From NCBI GenBank assembly GCA_963705835.1, contig CAVPLC010000085.1, positions 1-64,000 of the forward strand: 64,000 nt of DNA, in the 5' to 3' direction. Position numbers and translations under genes: made by a program. Positions 1 through 8,272 of this stretch are shown here, in pieces. The stretch is from Palsa-504 sp963705835 (GTDB taxonomy: Bacteria > Actinomycetota > Actinomycetes > Streptosporangiales > Streptosporangiaceae). The notes beneath the pieces were generated by a model. It was not told where the DNA came from and made no database searches. It worked only from the letters and a program-made list of their open reading frames with translations. The stretch's first letter is position 1, and each line of letters begins with the position of its first letter.

Positions 1-419
1 GTGGCCGGTGTCCGTGCCCGCCGCAGCGTAGCCAGCCTTCACCGCGGCCGCGAGCACTGGATACGGGATGGCGTCGCCGGCTCGCCGTTGCCGGCTGCCT
101 GCACCTACGATTCCGTCCGGAGATCGGGAAGCACGATCTCGACGCGGATGTCGGAGTCAGGCGTCGGCGTCAGCCGCGCGGTGACGCGGCAAAACGCCGG
201 CACGCTCGCGAACACCGTGGGGCCGGAAGCGTTGGCTGGAGACGGCGGTGCGAAACGGCCGGCGGGAATCGATTCGGCCAGAGAGCAGCGTGCCGTTCGT
301 CGCGGTACCTGACCGGGCGACTCGCGTGCGATCGGTCCAGCGGCCGCCACGCGAGATACGGCGCCGGCTCCACCGGACGCCAGAACGCCGACGATGGCCA
401 GCGACAGTGCGATTCTCAT
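1..419 (-). CDS. Tannase/feruloyl esterase family protein, N-terminal part, frameshifted
   Basis: Read leftwards from the ATG at 417-419, the product opens with a secretion signal (MRIALSLAIVGVLASGG) and then carries a pattern typical of the N-terminus of tannase/feruloyl esterase proteins, including IPAGRFAPP and PAFCRVTARLTPTP. The frame closes near 105, but in other frames further left the same protein continues (AAGNGE, then VLAAAVKAGYAAAGTDTGH, the usual 'GYA.A.TDTGH' block), so at least two indels interrupt it. The remaining two thirds lie outside the window. Family members are secreted esterases cleaving ester bonds of plant phenolics. Codon use is less GC-biased than in the genes after 1.2 kb. 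I infer a foreign, probably acidobacterial, origin. Confidence 0.6.
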
Positions 420-441
420 AGAGCTTCGCTTTCCGAAACAT

Positions 442-495
442 GTAGTGTCCGGCTTCAGCCGGACTTCACGAGGTCCGCCTGAAGGCGGACACTAC
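442..495. repeat. Long palindrome, REP-like intergenic repeat
   Basis: A 54-bp near-perfect inverted repeat lies between two leftward genes. Both arms start GTAGTGTCCG from the outside and meet around a short TTCACGAG centre, with inner GCTTCAGC/CCTTCAGG blocks. It could fold into a long hairpin and act as a terminator for the gene at 512-1140. From memory, palindromes of this kind (reading VVSGFSRT when translated) are abundant in Vicinamibacteria-type Acidobacteria and are not an actinomycete feature. Confidence 0.7.
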
Positions 496-511
496 GCGGA
501 GGTCGACATCG

Positions 512-1140
512 CTAGGTTCCGCACGCCGAAGACGCGAGCGGCGCCAGGCTCGCACGGTACAACGGAAACTGCGAGTACAACGACGTCGTCGAGAGGCCGA
601 ATGCCGATTGGAAGGCGGTCCCGAATGAGGAGCCGTTCGAGAGCGCGGTTCCGTATGTGATGAGCTCGGACGTGTTTGCCCGACCCAATCGTCTCGTCCA
701 CGCCCAGCATCCCGAACTGATACGCCCACGGCACGTTGAATCCCGCGGGGCTCTCCATCGTGTCGAGGCTCAACGTCGGACCGGCGCCGAGCGCGTTCGC
801 CTGCTGCACCTGGCAGCCGCGTGCCGTATCGAAGGACACAAGTCCCTCCGACGCCACGCCGCGCCAGCCGACATACTCCGCCGACCCTTCCGATCATCCA
901 CTGCGCGCCGCTGTTGCCGCTCGGGCTGCCGAGCCAGCGCATCTCGAACTGCACCGCGTGAAACACCTCGTGCGTCAGGATCTTCTGTTTGTTCAGCGTG
1001 TTGTGCACCGTCCAGCCGTTGTTGACGATGCAGACCGTGACCAGGCGCTGTCCGGTAAACGCCGACGCTCCCGGATTCGCGCAGCCCGGGTCCGTCGCCG
1101 ACGCGTTAATCGTCGTCGGTTGCGTAATCGAGCGGCCCAT
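512..1140 (-). CDS. HExxH-containing secreted-type protein of unknown function, two frameshifts
   Basis: This leftward gene can be followed through three frames. The first part (from ATG 1138-1140 or from further right) contains LTHEVFHAVQFE, an HExxH zinc-metallopeptidase-like signature. A frame change near 888 leads into YVGWRGVASEGLVSFDTARG, and another near 682 into ITYGTALSNGSSFGTAFQSA, ending at the TAG at 512-514. Each break is explained by one extra G in a G run. The true start is unclear because the reading frame stays open through the suspected assembly junction (1141-1210). No specific family is recognised beyond the HExxH motif. It is probably from the same foreign DNA as the tannase-like gene. 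Confidence 0.5.
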
Positions 1141-1611
1141 GCTCGAGAGATAGAAGCTCGGCTGATCTCGGGCATCCCCACCGGCAGGTTCCGGGACCGA
1201 CTAGTCCAGATGACCACCAACGCCGGCCTTTCGGTGATTGCGGTCGACCCGGCCTATACGTCCCGGTGGGGCCGCGAGCACTGGCTCGCCCCCCTGCAAG
1301 ACCAGGTTTCCCCGATCGCCACCGGCCATCATGCGGCCGCCGTGGTGATCGGCAGGCGTGCGCTCGGCCACCGGGCGCGGCGACGGGCAGGCGTGACCGG
1401 CGGCGGCCAGAGGACCGGCCGCCGGGGAGCTGCCCCCCGAGCACCCGTGGCCAGGCGAGCGGACAGGAACGGCAGGCCCCGCCAGGCCCAGCGGCTGCCA
1501 CCCCGGTGGCGGAAGACCGCGACGGCTAAGCGAGCACGCCCGCCCGACCAGGCGACCCAGGACCGTCCGGGGCCGTCGGCCAGCCAGGACTATGTCCTGC
1601 TAGCTCAGTAA
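1141..1611 (+). pseudogene. tnpB: 3' fragment of an IS200/IS605-family tnpB
   Basis: The frame ending at TAA 1609-1611 encodes the C-terminal part of an actinomycete TnpB (IS605 OrfB): SGIPTGRFRDRL, then AGLSVIAVDPAYTSRWG and TGHHAAAVVIGRRALGHR, followed by the Arg/Pro-rich tail ending SQDYVLLAQ. VDPAYTS..G is the conserved block near the zinc-ribbon/RuvC III region. The N-terminal RuvC I and II regions are missing, because the sequence to the left is the foreign HExxH gene. The fragment is therefore either a real IS remnant or, more likely, the edge of a chimeric join placed in a repeated sequence. It cannot encode an active nuclease. Confidence 0.7.
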
Positions 1612-1624
1612 GAACGGTGTTGTC

Positions 1625-2407
1625 ATGCCCTGGATTGACCTCGACGGTGCCGTGAACGTGCGCGACCTGGGCGGCCTGCCCACCGAGGACGGCCGCAAGA
1701 CGGCCGCCGGCAAGCTGCTGCGCGCCGACAACCTGCAGGAACTGTCGGCCTCCGACGTGGCGACGCTGGTGCGCGACATAGGCGTGACCACGGTCGTCGA
1801 CCTGCGCAGTTCGGCCGAGCTGGCGTCCGAGGGCCCGGCGCCGCTGGACGCCGTCCCCGGCGTCCGGCACGCTCACCACCCCGTCATACCCGAGATCGGA
1901 TCGGCCACCGACGCGGCCGCCGAGGCCCTGCTCATCCGCTCCAGAGATGACAAGTCCCGGTTCCCCGGCGATCCCATCTGCGGGCACTACCTGGGTTACC
2001 TGGAAGACCGTCCCGACCAGGTGGTAGGCGCGCTGCGGAGCATCGCGGCGGCCCAGGGCGCGGCGCTGGTGCACTGCGCGGCGGGCAAGGACAGGACCGG
2101 CGTGGTGGTGGCGCTGGCGCTGACCGCGGCCGGCGTGCGCCCCGAGGCCGTCATCGCCGACTACGCCGCCACGGGGGAGCGCACCGAGGCCATCTTGAGC
2201 CGGCTGCGCAGGTCACGGACGTACGCCAGGGATATCGACAGCCTGCCGGCCGAGGAGCACCAGCCGCGGGCGGAGACCATGGCGGCGTTCCTGGAGCAGA
2301 TGGATGCCCGCTACGGCGGAGTGACCCAGTGGCTGACCGATCATGGTCTCAGCGAGGACGATCTGAATCTGCTGCGGGCCAAGCTCCGTCCCGCGAGTCT
2401 CACATAA
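1625..2407 (+). CDS. Tyrosine-protein phosphatase (Y_phosphatase3 type)
   Basis: The 260-residue protein has the signature HCAAGKDRTG around residues 150-160, the Cys-x5-Arg P-loop of low-specificity tyrosine/phosphoinositide phosphatases (MptpB-like family). The N-terminus carries NVRDLGGLPTEDGR and LLRADNL, both usual in this family, and VVDLRSSAEL before the catalytic domain. Cys nucleophile and Arg are present, so it should be active on phosphotyrosine or related substrates. No signal peptide is visible, so it is probably cytosolic. There is no clear Shine-Dalgarno before ATG 1625. It starts 14 bp after the tnpB fragment and is not obviously linked to the phosphonate genes downstream. Confidence 0.88.
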   Translation: MPWIDLDGAVNVRDLGGLPTEDGRKTAAGKLLRADNLQELSASDVATLVRDIGVTTVVDLRSSAELASEGPAPLDAVPGVRHAHHPVIPEIGSATDAAAEALLIRSRDDKSRFPGDPICGHYLGYLEDRPDQVVGALRSIAAAQGAALVHCAAGKDRTGVVVALALTAAGVRPEAVIADYAATGERTEAILSRLRRSRTYARDIDSLPAEEHQPRAETMAAFLEQMDARYGGVTQWLTDHGLSEDDLNLLRAKLRPASLT

Positions 2408-2506
2408 TGGGTCGGCGGCGCGGCGCTTGATTGCAGGTCGATAACGTCACCAACCTGACAAGTAACGGATTCCCGGACGCCACGGGTTAGATACCTCCCG
2501 TTTGTC

Positions 2507-2539
2507 TTGGCTAGCCATGATCTCGACTTGTCTAGCCAA
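2507..2539. promoter_or_regulatory. Tandem 12-bp palindromes, candidate GntR/HutC operator of the phosphonate importer
   Basis: TTGGCTAGCCAT (2507-2518) and TTGTCTAGCCAA (2528-2539) are near-palindromes whose starts are 21 bp apart, two helical turns. They lie 53-85 bp before the GTG start of the solute-binding protein. A related site, ATGTATAGCCAA (12274-12285), lies between the FAD oxidase and the PhnZ-region genes. HutC-type regulators such as PhnF bind sites of the form TGGTATAGACCA, which align well. The likely binder is the GntR protein at 13219-14007. Confidence 0.55.
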
Positions 2540-2591
2540 GATTTGGCATCATGGTTCCCGGCCTCCCGGGGACCTGGCTTGGGAGGGAATA

Positions 2592-3747
2592 GTGCGCCTA
2601 AGGCACGCGATGGCGACGGGTGCCGCGGTGGTCAGCAGCCTGCTGCTCACTGCGGCGTGCAGTTCGTCGAGTTCCAGCAGCAGCAGCGGCACCAGCACCA
2701 GCAGCACCAGTTCGGCCAACTGGGCAACCGTCAGCTCCGCCTCAGCCGGCGGCGGCATGAACGCACTCGTCACGGCGGCCGAGAAGGAAGGTCAGCTCAA
2801 CGTCATCACGCTGCCGTCCAACTGGGCCAACTACGGCACGATCATGAAGGACTTCTCCGCCAAGTACCACATCCACATCACCGACGCGAACCCCGACGGG
2901 TCCAGCCAGGACGAGCTGAACGCCATCAACCAGCTCAAGGGCCAGAGCCGCGCCCCCGACGTGGTTGACGTCGGCACGGCCTTCGCGGTCAAGGGCGACA
3001 CGGAAGGCATCTGGGCCCCCTACCAGGTCTCGACCTGGAGCAACATCCCGGCCGACGCCAAGGCGGCGAACGGCGACTGGTACGCCGACTACGGCGGGTA
3101 CGTCGCGATCGGCTACAACTCGGCGACGGTGAAGACCCCGCCGACCTCGTTCGCGGACCTGCTCAAGCCCATCTACAAGAACCAGGTCGCCATCAACGGC
3201 AACCCGACCCAGGCGAGCGCCGCGTTCTCGGCCGTCTTCGCCGCGGCGCTGGCCAACGGCGGCTCGCTCGAACAACATCGCGCCCGGCATCGCTTACTTC
3301 AAGAAGCTGCACAGCGAGGGCAACTTCGTGCCGGTCACGGCCAGCGCGGCGACCATGGAGAGCGGCCAGACGCCGATCGTGATCTGGTGGGACTACCTGC
3401 TGGCGTCCGAGATCGGGCCGAGCGTGTCCGGCCTCAAGATCGTGATCCCGTCCGACGCCTCCTACGCCGCCTACTACGACCAGGCCATCAGCAAGTACGC
3501 GCCGGACCCGGCCGCGGCCCGGCTGTGGGAGGAATACCTGTACTCCACCGCGGGCCAGAACCTCTGGCTCCAGGGCGAGGCCCGGCCGATCGAGCTGTCG
3601 ACCCTGGTGACGGACGGCACGGTCAACCAGACGGCCTACAAGGCGCTCCCGCCGGCCCCGTCCGGCAGCGTCACCTTCCCCACCCAGGCGCAGCAGGCGA
3701 CGGCCGAGAACGTCGTCGCCCAGCAGTGGTCCAGCGTGATCGGTTAG
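2592..3747 (+). CDS. Aminophosphonate-type ABC transporter substrate-binding lipoprotein, one frameshift
   Basis: GTG 2592 is chosen because GGGAGGGA precedes it and it gives a lipoprotein signal, SSLLLTAACSS, followed by a Ser/Thr linker. The mature part is a family 1/Fe3+-AEP-type periplasmic-binding fold (GQLNVITLPSNWANYGTIM, later PIVIWWDYLLASE and FPTQAQQATAENVVAQQW). Near 3270 the frame changes: the product continues as IAPGIAYFKKLHSEGNFVPV in the next frame, so one indel is needed. It heads a four-gene importer with permeases and ATPase directly downstream. The ligand is inferred to be an aminoalkylphosphonate from the neighbouring phosphonatase-like and FAD oxidase genes and from the shared operator. 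The binding residues do not prove it. Confidence 0.75.
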
Positions 3748-3749
3748 CG

Positions 3750-4714
3750 GTGGACCAGACCGTAGCGGCCTCCGGGGCCCCGGGATCCCTGGCGGATCCC
3801 GGGGCCCCCGGGTCCGGCCCCGCCGCGTCGTCCGGGCCGCCCGCGAGGCTGACCGTGCCGGCGTCTCTGCGCTGGCTGCGCCGGATCGCCGGAGTCGTGC
3901 CCTTCGGCGTCTACGTGACGCTCGGCCTGCTGATGCCGATGATCGCGGTCGCGATCGGGGCCTTCCAGAACAGCAAGCGGCGGCTTCACGCTGAGCAACA
4001 TCCAGACCGCCACGCACGGCATCTACCTGCACGGCTTCGAGCAGAGCATCATCTTGTCCGTGATCACCGCCATCCTGCCGGGGATCTTCGGGCTGCTGAT
4101 CGCCTACGCGATCTTCACGGCCAAGCGCGGGTCGATGCTGCGTCAGGTCGCGATCACCGCCTCCGGCGTGTTCGCCAACTTCGGCGGCGTGCCGCTGGCC
4201 TTCCTGTTCGTCGCCACCCTCGGCTCCAGCGGGCTCGCCACCCAGTGGCTCACCGACCTCGGATTCAACCCCTACAACCACGGCTTCACCCTGTACACCC
4301 TGACCGGCGTCGATGGTCGTGTACATGTACTTCCAGATCCCGCTGATGGTGCTGGTCATCCTGCCGGCCCTCGAAGGGCTGCGCCCGGCGTGGCGGGAAG
4401 CCGCCGAGAACCTGGGCGCGCGGACCTGGCAGTACTGGCGCTTCGTGGGCGGCCCGGTGCTGCTGCCCTCGTTCCTCGGCTGCGTGCTGCTGTTGTTCGG
4501 CAGCGCCCTGTCCGCCTACGCCACCGCCGAGGCGCTGACCAACGGGACCATCCCGCTGACCTCGATCCAGATCGGGTCGTTCCTGAACGGGAACGTCATC
4601 GCCGGCCAGGAGAACGTCGGCAAGGCGCTCGGCCTGGGCATGGTCGTCATCATCGCGGTCGCGATGGTGTTCTACGTCGTGCTGCAGCGGAGGGCGGCCA
4701 AATGGCTGCGATAG
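3750..4714 (+). CDS. ABC transporter permease, first subunit, two frameshifts
   Basis: GTG 3750 lies two bases after the stop of the binding protein. After a Pro/Ala-rich N-terminus comes a first membrane segment (GVVPFGVYVTLGLLMPMIAV). The protein then continues in other frames after indels near 3977 and 4310, through ILSVITAILPGIFGLLIAYA and PLAFLFVATLGSSGLA to QIPLMVLVILPALEGLRPAW. The EAA loop is visible as WREAAENLGARTWQYWR. Together this is a normal six-helix type I importer permease ending at TAG 4712-4714, overlapping the next gene by 13 bp. The EAA-type loop fits contact with the ATPase encoded at 5538. Two frame breaks in one gene point to sequencing error and not to decay. Confidence 0.72.
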
Positions 4715-5538
4715 CTGATACCGAAGTAGCGTCGCGGGCCGGGAGGCGGGGATCCGCCCGGTCGCTCCCCATCTGGCGCTGGGTGATCCTCATCCTCGCC
4801 GCCGTGTACTTCCTCATCCCGCTGGCGGCGGCGCTGCGGTTCGCCGGGATCAAGGCCCTCGGCTCGGTCGTCAGCCAGGCCGGCTTCACCGTCGTCGCTG
4901 TGGCTGTCGGTCCGGCTCGCCATCGTCACCACCCTGATCACGATCGCGCTCATGCTGCCCACCGCCGTCTACGTCCACCTGCGGCTGCCAAATGTGCGGC
5001 GGCTGCTGGAGGGGATCACGATCCTGCCGATCGTCATCCCGCCGGTGGTGCTGATCGTGGGCGTGCTGCAGGTAGCCCCGGGCTTCCTCAAGGGCACGCC
5101 CTATCTGCTCGCCCTGGAGTACGTGATCCTGGCCATGCCGTTCGCCTACCGGGCCATCGACGCCGGGCTGCGCGCGTTGGACCTGAAGACGGTCGTCGAG
5201 GCGTCCAACTCGCTGGGCGCGGGGTGGATCACCACGATGTGGCGGGTGATCCTGCCGAATCTCACCACCGCGCTGTTGTCCGCCATCGTGCTGACCGTGG
5301 CCCTGGTGCTCGGCGAGTTCACCATGGCCAGCCTGTCCTGTACCAGACGTTCCCGGTGTGGATCTAGTCAACGCCAGACCAGCGGCCAGGTCTCGGTCGC
5401 GGCCTCGCTGCTCGCGCTGTTCGTGACCTGGCTGTTCCTGATGGCCATCACGGTGATCGGCACCCGGCAGTCGCGCAGGACCGGCGGCGGCAGGTCACGT
5501 TGTTTACCGTCGCCCGTCAAGAAACGCGGGGTAACTAA
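4702..5538 (+). CDS. ABC transporter permease, second subunit, several frameshifts
   Basis: ATG 4702 overlaps the end of the first permease. The first membrane segment is IWRWVILILAAVYFLIPLAA. After an indel near 4895 the protein runs on through LAIVTTLITIALMLPTAVYV, IVIPPVVLIVGVLQVAPGFL and an EAA-like loop (EASNSLGAGWITTMWRVILP). Further indels near 5338, 5365 and 5500 must be crossed to read VLYQTFPVW, SGQVSVAASLLALFVTW and the tail TLFTVARQETRGN, ending at TAA 5536-5538, which overlaps the ATG of the ATPase. It is the partner permease of the putative aminophosphonate importer. The frame breaks cluster in this 4-kb stretch. Confidence 0.7.
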
Positions 5539-6646
5539 TGACCACCAACACCGCCAGCACGCCGCGGCCGACGGCCCCGGCGGCGCCGGGAGCGGCACGA
5601 GCGTGGTGCTGCAGAACCTGAGCCGCGCGTTCGGGGCCACCCGGGCCCTGGACGGGCTGTCGATCGAGATCGCCCCGGCGAGCTCGTCGCGCTGCTCGGC
5701 CCGTCGGGCTGCGGCAAGACCACGGCCCTGCGCATCGTGGCCGGCTTCGAGTTCGCGGACAACGGATCGGTCCTGGTCGACGGCAAGGACATCTCGTCGG
5801 TGCCGGCCGCGAAGCGGGACATGGGCATGGTGTTCCAGAGCTACAGCCTGTTCCCGAACATGAACGCGCTGGACAACGTGGCCTTCGGGCTCCGGATGCG
5901 CAAGAAGGGCCCTGCCGAGCGGCGCAAGCGCGCCGGTGAGCTGCTGGACATGGTCGGGCTGGACCCGCAGGCCAAGCAGTACCCGCACCAGCTGTCCGGC
6001 GGCCAGCAGCAGCGGGTCGCGCTGGCCCGGGCGCTGGCCATCGAGCCTCGGGTGCTGCTGCTCGACGAGCCGCTGTCCGCCCTGGACGCCAAGGTGCGCC
6101 TGCAGCTGCGCGAGCAGATCCGCACGCTGCAGCAGCGGCTCGGCACCACGACCATGTTCGTCACCCACGACCAGGAGGAAGCGCTGTCCATGGCCGACCG
6201 GGTCGGCGTCATGAGCCACGGGAAACTCGAGCAGATCGCCGCGCCGGACGAGCTTTACGAGCACCCGGCCACCGCGTTCGTCGCCGAGTTCGTCGGCGTC
6301 ATGAACCGGATCCCCGCGCGAGCTGCAAGGCGACGGGATGGTGACCGTGCTCGGCAGCACGGTGCCGGTCAAGGGCGACAGCGCGAGCGACGTGGGTGGC
6401 GACGACGGCGCCGTGGACGTGCTCGTGCGGCCCGAGGGACTGACCATGCAGGTCGTGGAGAACGGCAACGGGATCGTGACGACCAGGACGTTCCTCGGCT
6501 CGGTGACCCGGGTCGGCGTGCTTCTGTCCGGCGACGTCACCGTGCAGATCGACAAGCCGAGCTCCGAGGCCGCGGCGCTCGCCCCGGGCACGTCGGTGTC
6601 GGTGACGCTGCCGCCCGAACCGGTGCTCGTCGCTCCCCGGCGCTAA
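5538..6646 (+). CDS. ABC transporter ATP-binding protein, PotA/PhnT type, frameshifted
   Basis: ATG 5538 overlaps the stop of the second permease (TAATG). Across indels near 5590 and 5683 one reads VVLQNLSRAFGATRALDGL, then the Walker A LLGPSGCGKTTALR. A long intact stretch follows with the Q-loop MVFQSYSLFPNM, signature LSGGQQQRVALARAL, Walker B VLLLDEPLSALD and switch His TMFVTHDQEEAL. Another indel near 6318 leads into a C-terminal TOBE-like regulatory domain (VLVRPEGLTMQVVENG, SVSVTLPPEPVLV). This architecture matches ATPases of 2-aminoethylphosphonate, polyamine and iron importers. It would energise the two permeases upstream. The stop at 6644-6646 overlaps the convergent phosphonatase-like gene by 4 bp. 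Confidence 0.78.
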
Positions 6647-7323
6647 CCGCCGATCACGTGGGGGACAAGGTCCGCGATCGAGTCCAGGATGAGCGGCGCG
6701 CCGGCTCGCTCGAGGTCCGCGCGGGAGTCCGCCCCGGTCAGCACGCCCGCCACCACCGCGGCCCCGGCGCGCAACCCAGACTCCACGTCGCTGGCGGTGT
6801 CGCCGGCCACGGCCAGCTCGCTGACCGCGCCGCCGCGCAGCTTCAGGAGCGCGGTGAGCGGGATGTCGGGCCACGGCCGGCCGCGTGCCCAGTACCCGGC
6901 GTCGGCTGGGGACAGCACCAGGTCGGCCAGCTCGCCCCAGCCGAGCCGCTTGATGATGGCGTCCCTGGTGGCGGGGGAGAAACCGGTGGCCAGGCAGACC
7001 CGGACGCCGGCCTCGCGCAGGGCGGTGATGGTCTGTACCGCGCCGGGCATCGGCGCCACCGCCCCGGCCCGGACGGCCGCCGCGTAGTGGTCCTCGAACG
7101 CCTCGTTGGCCTTGCGCGCCGCCGCGTCGTCGCCGAGGATCCGCCGGAACACCTCGATCTTGGACTGGCCCATGGTCGACCGCACGTCGGTCATGGCCTG
7201 GTGGTACGCGGCCACGGGCAGGTCCTGGGCCGCGATGGCGGCCGAGAAGGCCTCCAGCACGGTGCCGTCGTCGCGGACCGTGGTGCCCGCCATGTCAAGG
7301 CAGGCGACCGTAATGCGGCTCAT
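6643..7323 (-). CDS. Phosphonatase-like HAD hydrolase (PhnX-like, TIGR03351 type)
   Basis: The 226-residue protein has the phosphonatase form of HAD motif I, CLDMAGTTV (D-x-A-G-T), and STMGQSKIEVFRR, whose Lys corresponds to the Schiff-base lysine of the cap domain. It also has the Arg-type motif III (GFSPATRDAI) and GDTASDVESGLRAGA as motif IV. These distinguish it from general HAD phosphatases and fit cleavage of the C-P bond of phosphonoacetaldehyde or a close relative. The family is known to occur with FAD amine oxidases instead of the transaminase PhnW, and such an oxidase is present at 11115-12247. The gene converges on the importer ATPase with a 4-bp overlap. There is no strong Shine-Dalgarno before ATG 7323. 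Confidence 0.85.
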   Translation of the reverse strand: MSRITVACLDMAGTTVRDDGTVLEAFSAAIAAQDLPVAAYHQAMTDVRSTMGQSKIEVFRRILGDDAAARKANEAFEDHYAAAVRAGAVAPMPGAVQTITALREAGVRVCLATGFSPATRDAIIKRLGWGELADLVLSPADAGYWARGRPWPDIPLTALLKLRGGAVSELAVAGDTASDVESGLRAGAAVVAGVLTGADSRADLERAGAPLILDSIADLVPHVIGG

Positions 7324-7417
7324 TACCGCGAGGATAGCCGAGGCCCGGCCAGGTGAACGCGACGGCGGTGCTGCTGGCCGCTAAGCTCAGAGGGTTCCGT
7401 GTCGTAATCGTGACTGC

Positions 7418-7621
7418 TCAGCCGGGCAAGTCGAATTCACCCTTCTTCACGCCGGCGATAAAGCATTCCCACTCATGTTCGGTGTAGACGTGCGGTGGCT
7501 TGCTGCGGTCCTTGGTGTCCCGGACGCCGATCCTGCCCTCGTGGAACGCCACCTCGACACACCCGATATCGTTGGAGCCGTTCGCCTTGAACCACCGCGC
7601 GCCATCCCATTCGGTATTCAT
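7418..7621 (-). CDS. DUF397 domain protein
   Basis: A 67-residue protein with the actinobacterial DUF397 pattern: ARWFKANGSNDIGCVEVAF, IGVRDTKDRSKPP and a C-terminal EWECFIAGVKKGEFD. Its ATG overlaps the stop of the DUF6879 gene by 4 bp (TCAT on the top strand), so the two are translationally coupled. DUF397 proteins are small partners of XRE/DUF5753 regulators in actinomycetes, and some such pairs control development or behave like toxin-antitoxin modules. The DUF5753 regulator is the divergent gene at 8273. Function here is inferred only from this pairing. Confidence 0.85.
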   Translation of the reverse strand: MNTEWDGARWFKANGSNDIGCVEVAFHEGRIGVRDTKDRSKPPHVYTEHEWECFIAGVKKGEFDLPG

Positions 7622-8190
7622 GCTGTCCTGATCCTTCCTTCGGTGATCCTGTGTTCCGAGACGTAGCGCGCCAGCGGGACCGCGAGCCGCAGCGCCAGGT
7701 CCCGCATGCCGCAGAGGTTCAGCAGCAGGTCCGGGTCCTCGTGCAACTCGACGTGCTGAACCAGCCCGTTGCCGTTGTAGACGAGCACGACGGCAACGCT
7801 GTCATCGAATAGCCAGAAGTCACCGTGCAAGGTCAGGCTCGCCGCCTCTGCCCTGCCGAGAACGCGTACGTCCTCGCCTGCCTCCACGGAGGCCGGCTTG
7901 CCGTGCATCAGTGAGAACCTGATGTACTCGGTGACCGGCTCGGTGACGACCTGGACCCTCTGCATGATCCGCCCGGAGTCGCAAACACCCCGGACCAGCC
8001 GCTTCCACGGCTCGCGCCACGCCGAGTCGACCGGCTCGCCGGCGAGGAACCGGGTATAAGGCTCGTGCTCATTCGGCGCGTCGTAGAAGTCCAAGACTTC
8101 CAGTCGGAACGCGCGGTGCCGGAACATGCTGGTGAAATCCTGCGCTAGCAGATCCAGCGTGGTAACCCTAGACTGCGCCACGGACAACAC
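7618..8190 (-). CDS. DUF6879-type protein
   Basis: A 190-residue soluble protein without a signal peptide. Recognisable features are a start near LAQDFTSMFRHRAFRLEVLD, central YTRFLAGEPVDSAWREPWKR, then VTEPVTEYIRFSLMHGKPA and the WLFDDSVAVVLVYNG strand. This is the pattern of the DUF6879 family, which in actinomycetes sits beside DUF397 and XRE/DUF5753 genes. Activity is unknown. It precedes and overlaps the DUF397 gene, and both face away from the XRE gene across a short intergenic region that contains repeated TTAAG/CTTAA operators, so the three genes are probably one regulatory unit. Confidence 0.75.
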   Translation of the reverse strand: MLSVAQSRVTTLDLLAQDFTSMFRHRAFRLEVLDFYDAPNEHEPYTRFLAGEPVDSAWREPWKRLVRGVCDSGRIMQRVQVVTEPVTEYIRFSLMHGKPASVEAGEDVRVLGRAEAASLTLHGDFWLFDDSVAVVLVYNGNGLVQHVELHEDPDLLLNLCGMRDLALRLAVPLARYVSEHRITEGRIRTA

Positions 8191-8220
8191 CCTAAAAGAC
8201 GAACCGCCTCAATACCATGG

Positions 8221-8252
8221 TTAAGCTGACTTAACTGCTAAGTTGACTTAAG
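8221..8252. promoter_or_regulatory. Candidate autoregulatory operators before the XRE gene
   Basis: TTAAGCTGACTTAA (8221-8234) and TAAGTTGACTTA (8239-8250, extended by CTAAG..TTAAG) are AT-rich palindromes in otherwise GC-rich DNA, placed between the divergent DUF6879 and XRE genes. The exact 12-mer TAAGTTGACTTA recurs at 9126-9137, before the next rightward operon. A protein binding here would cover the start region of the XRE gene, consistent with autoregulation by that XRE/DUF5753 protein. Confidence 0.55.
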
Positions 8253-8272
8253 TGAGTCAGGAGGAAGCCCCT

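Noticed and set aside
2502..4346. A 614-residue frame from the binding protein through the permease.
   Set aside because: It joins the first half of the binding protein to out-of-frame Arg/Gln-rich sequence and then the permease start. The real proteins are recovered by following motifs through frame changes.
2592..6646. Programmed ribosomal frameshifting.
   Set aside because: Breaks occur many times in one operon, in unrelated genes, without slippery heptamers or a conserved position, so error is far more likely.
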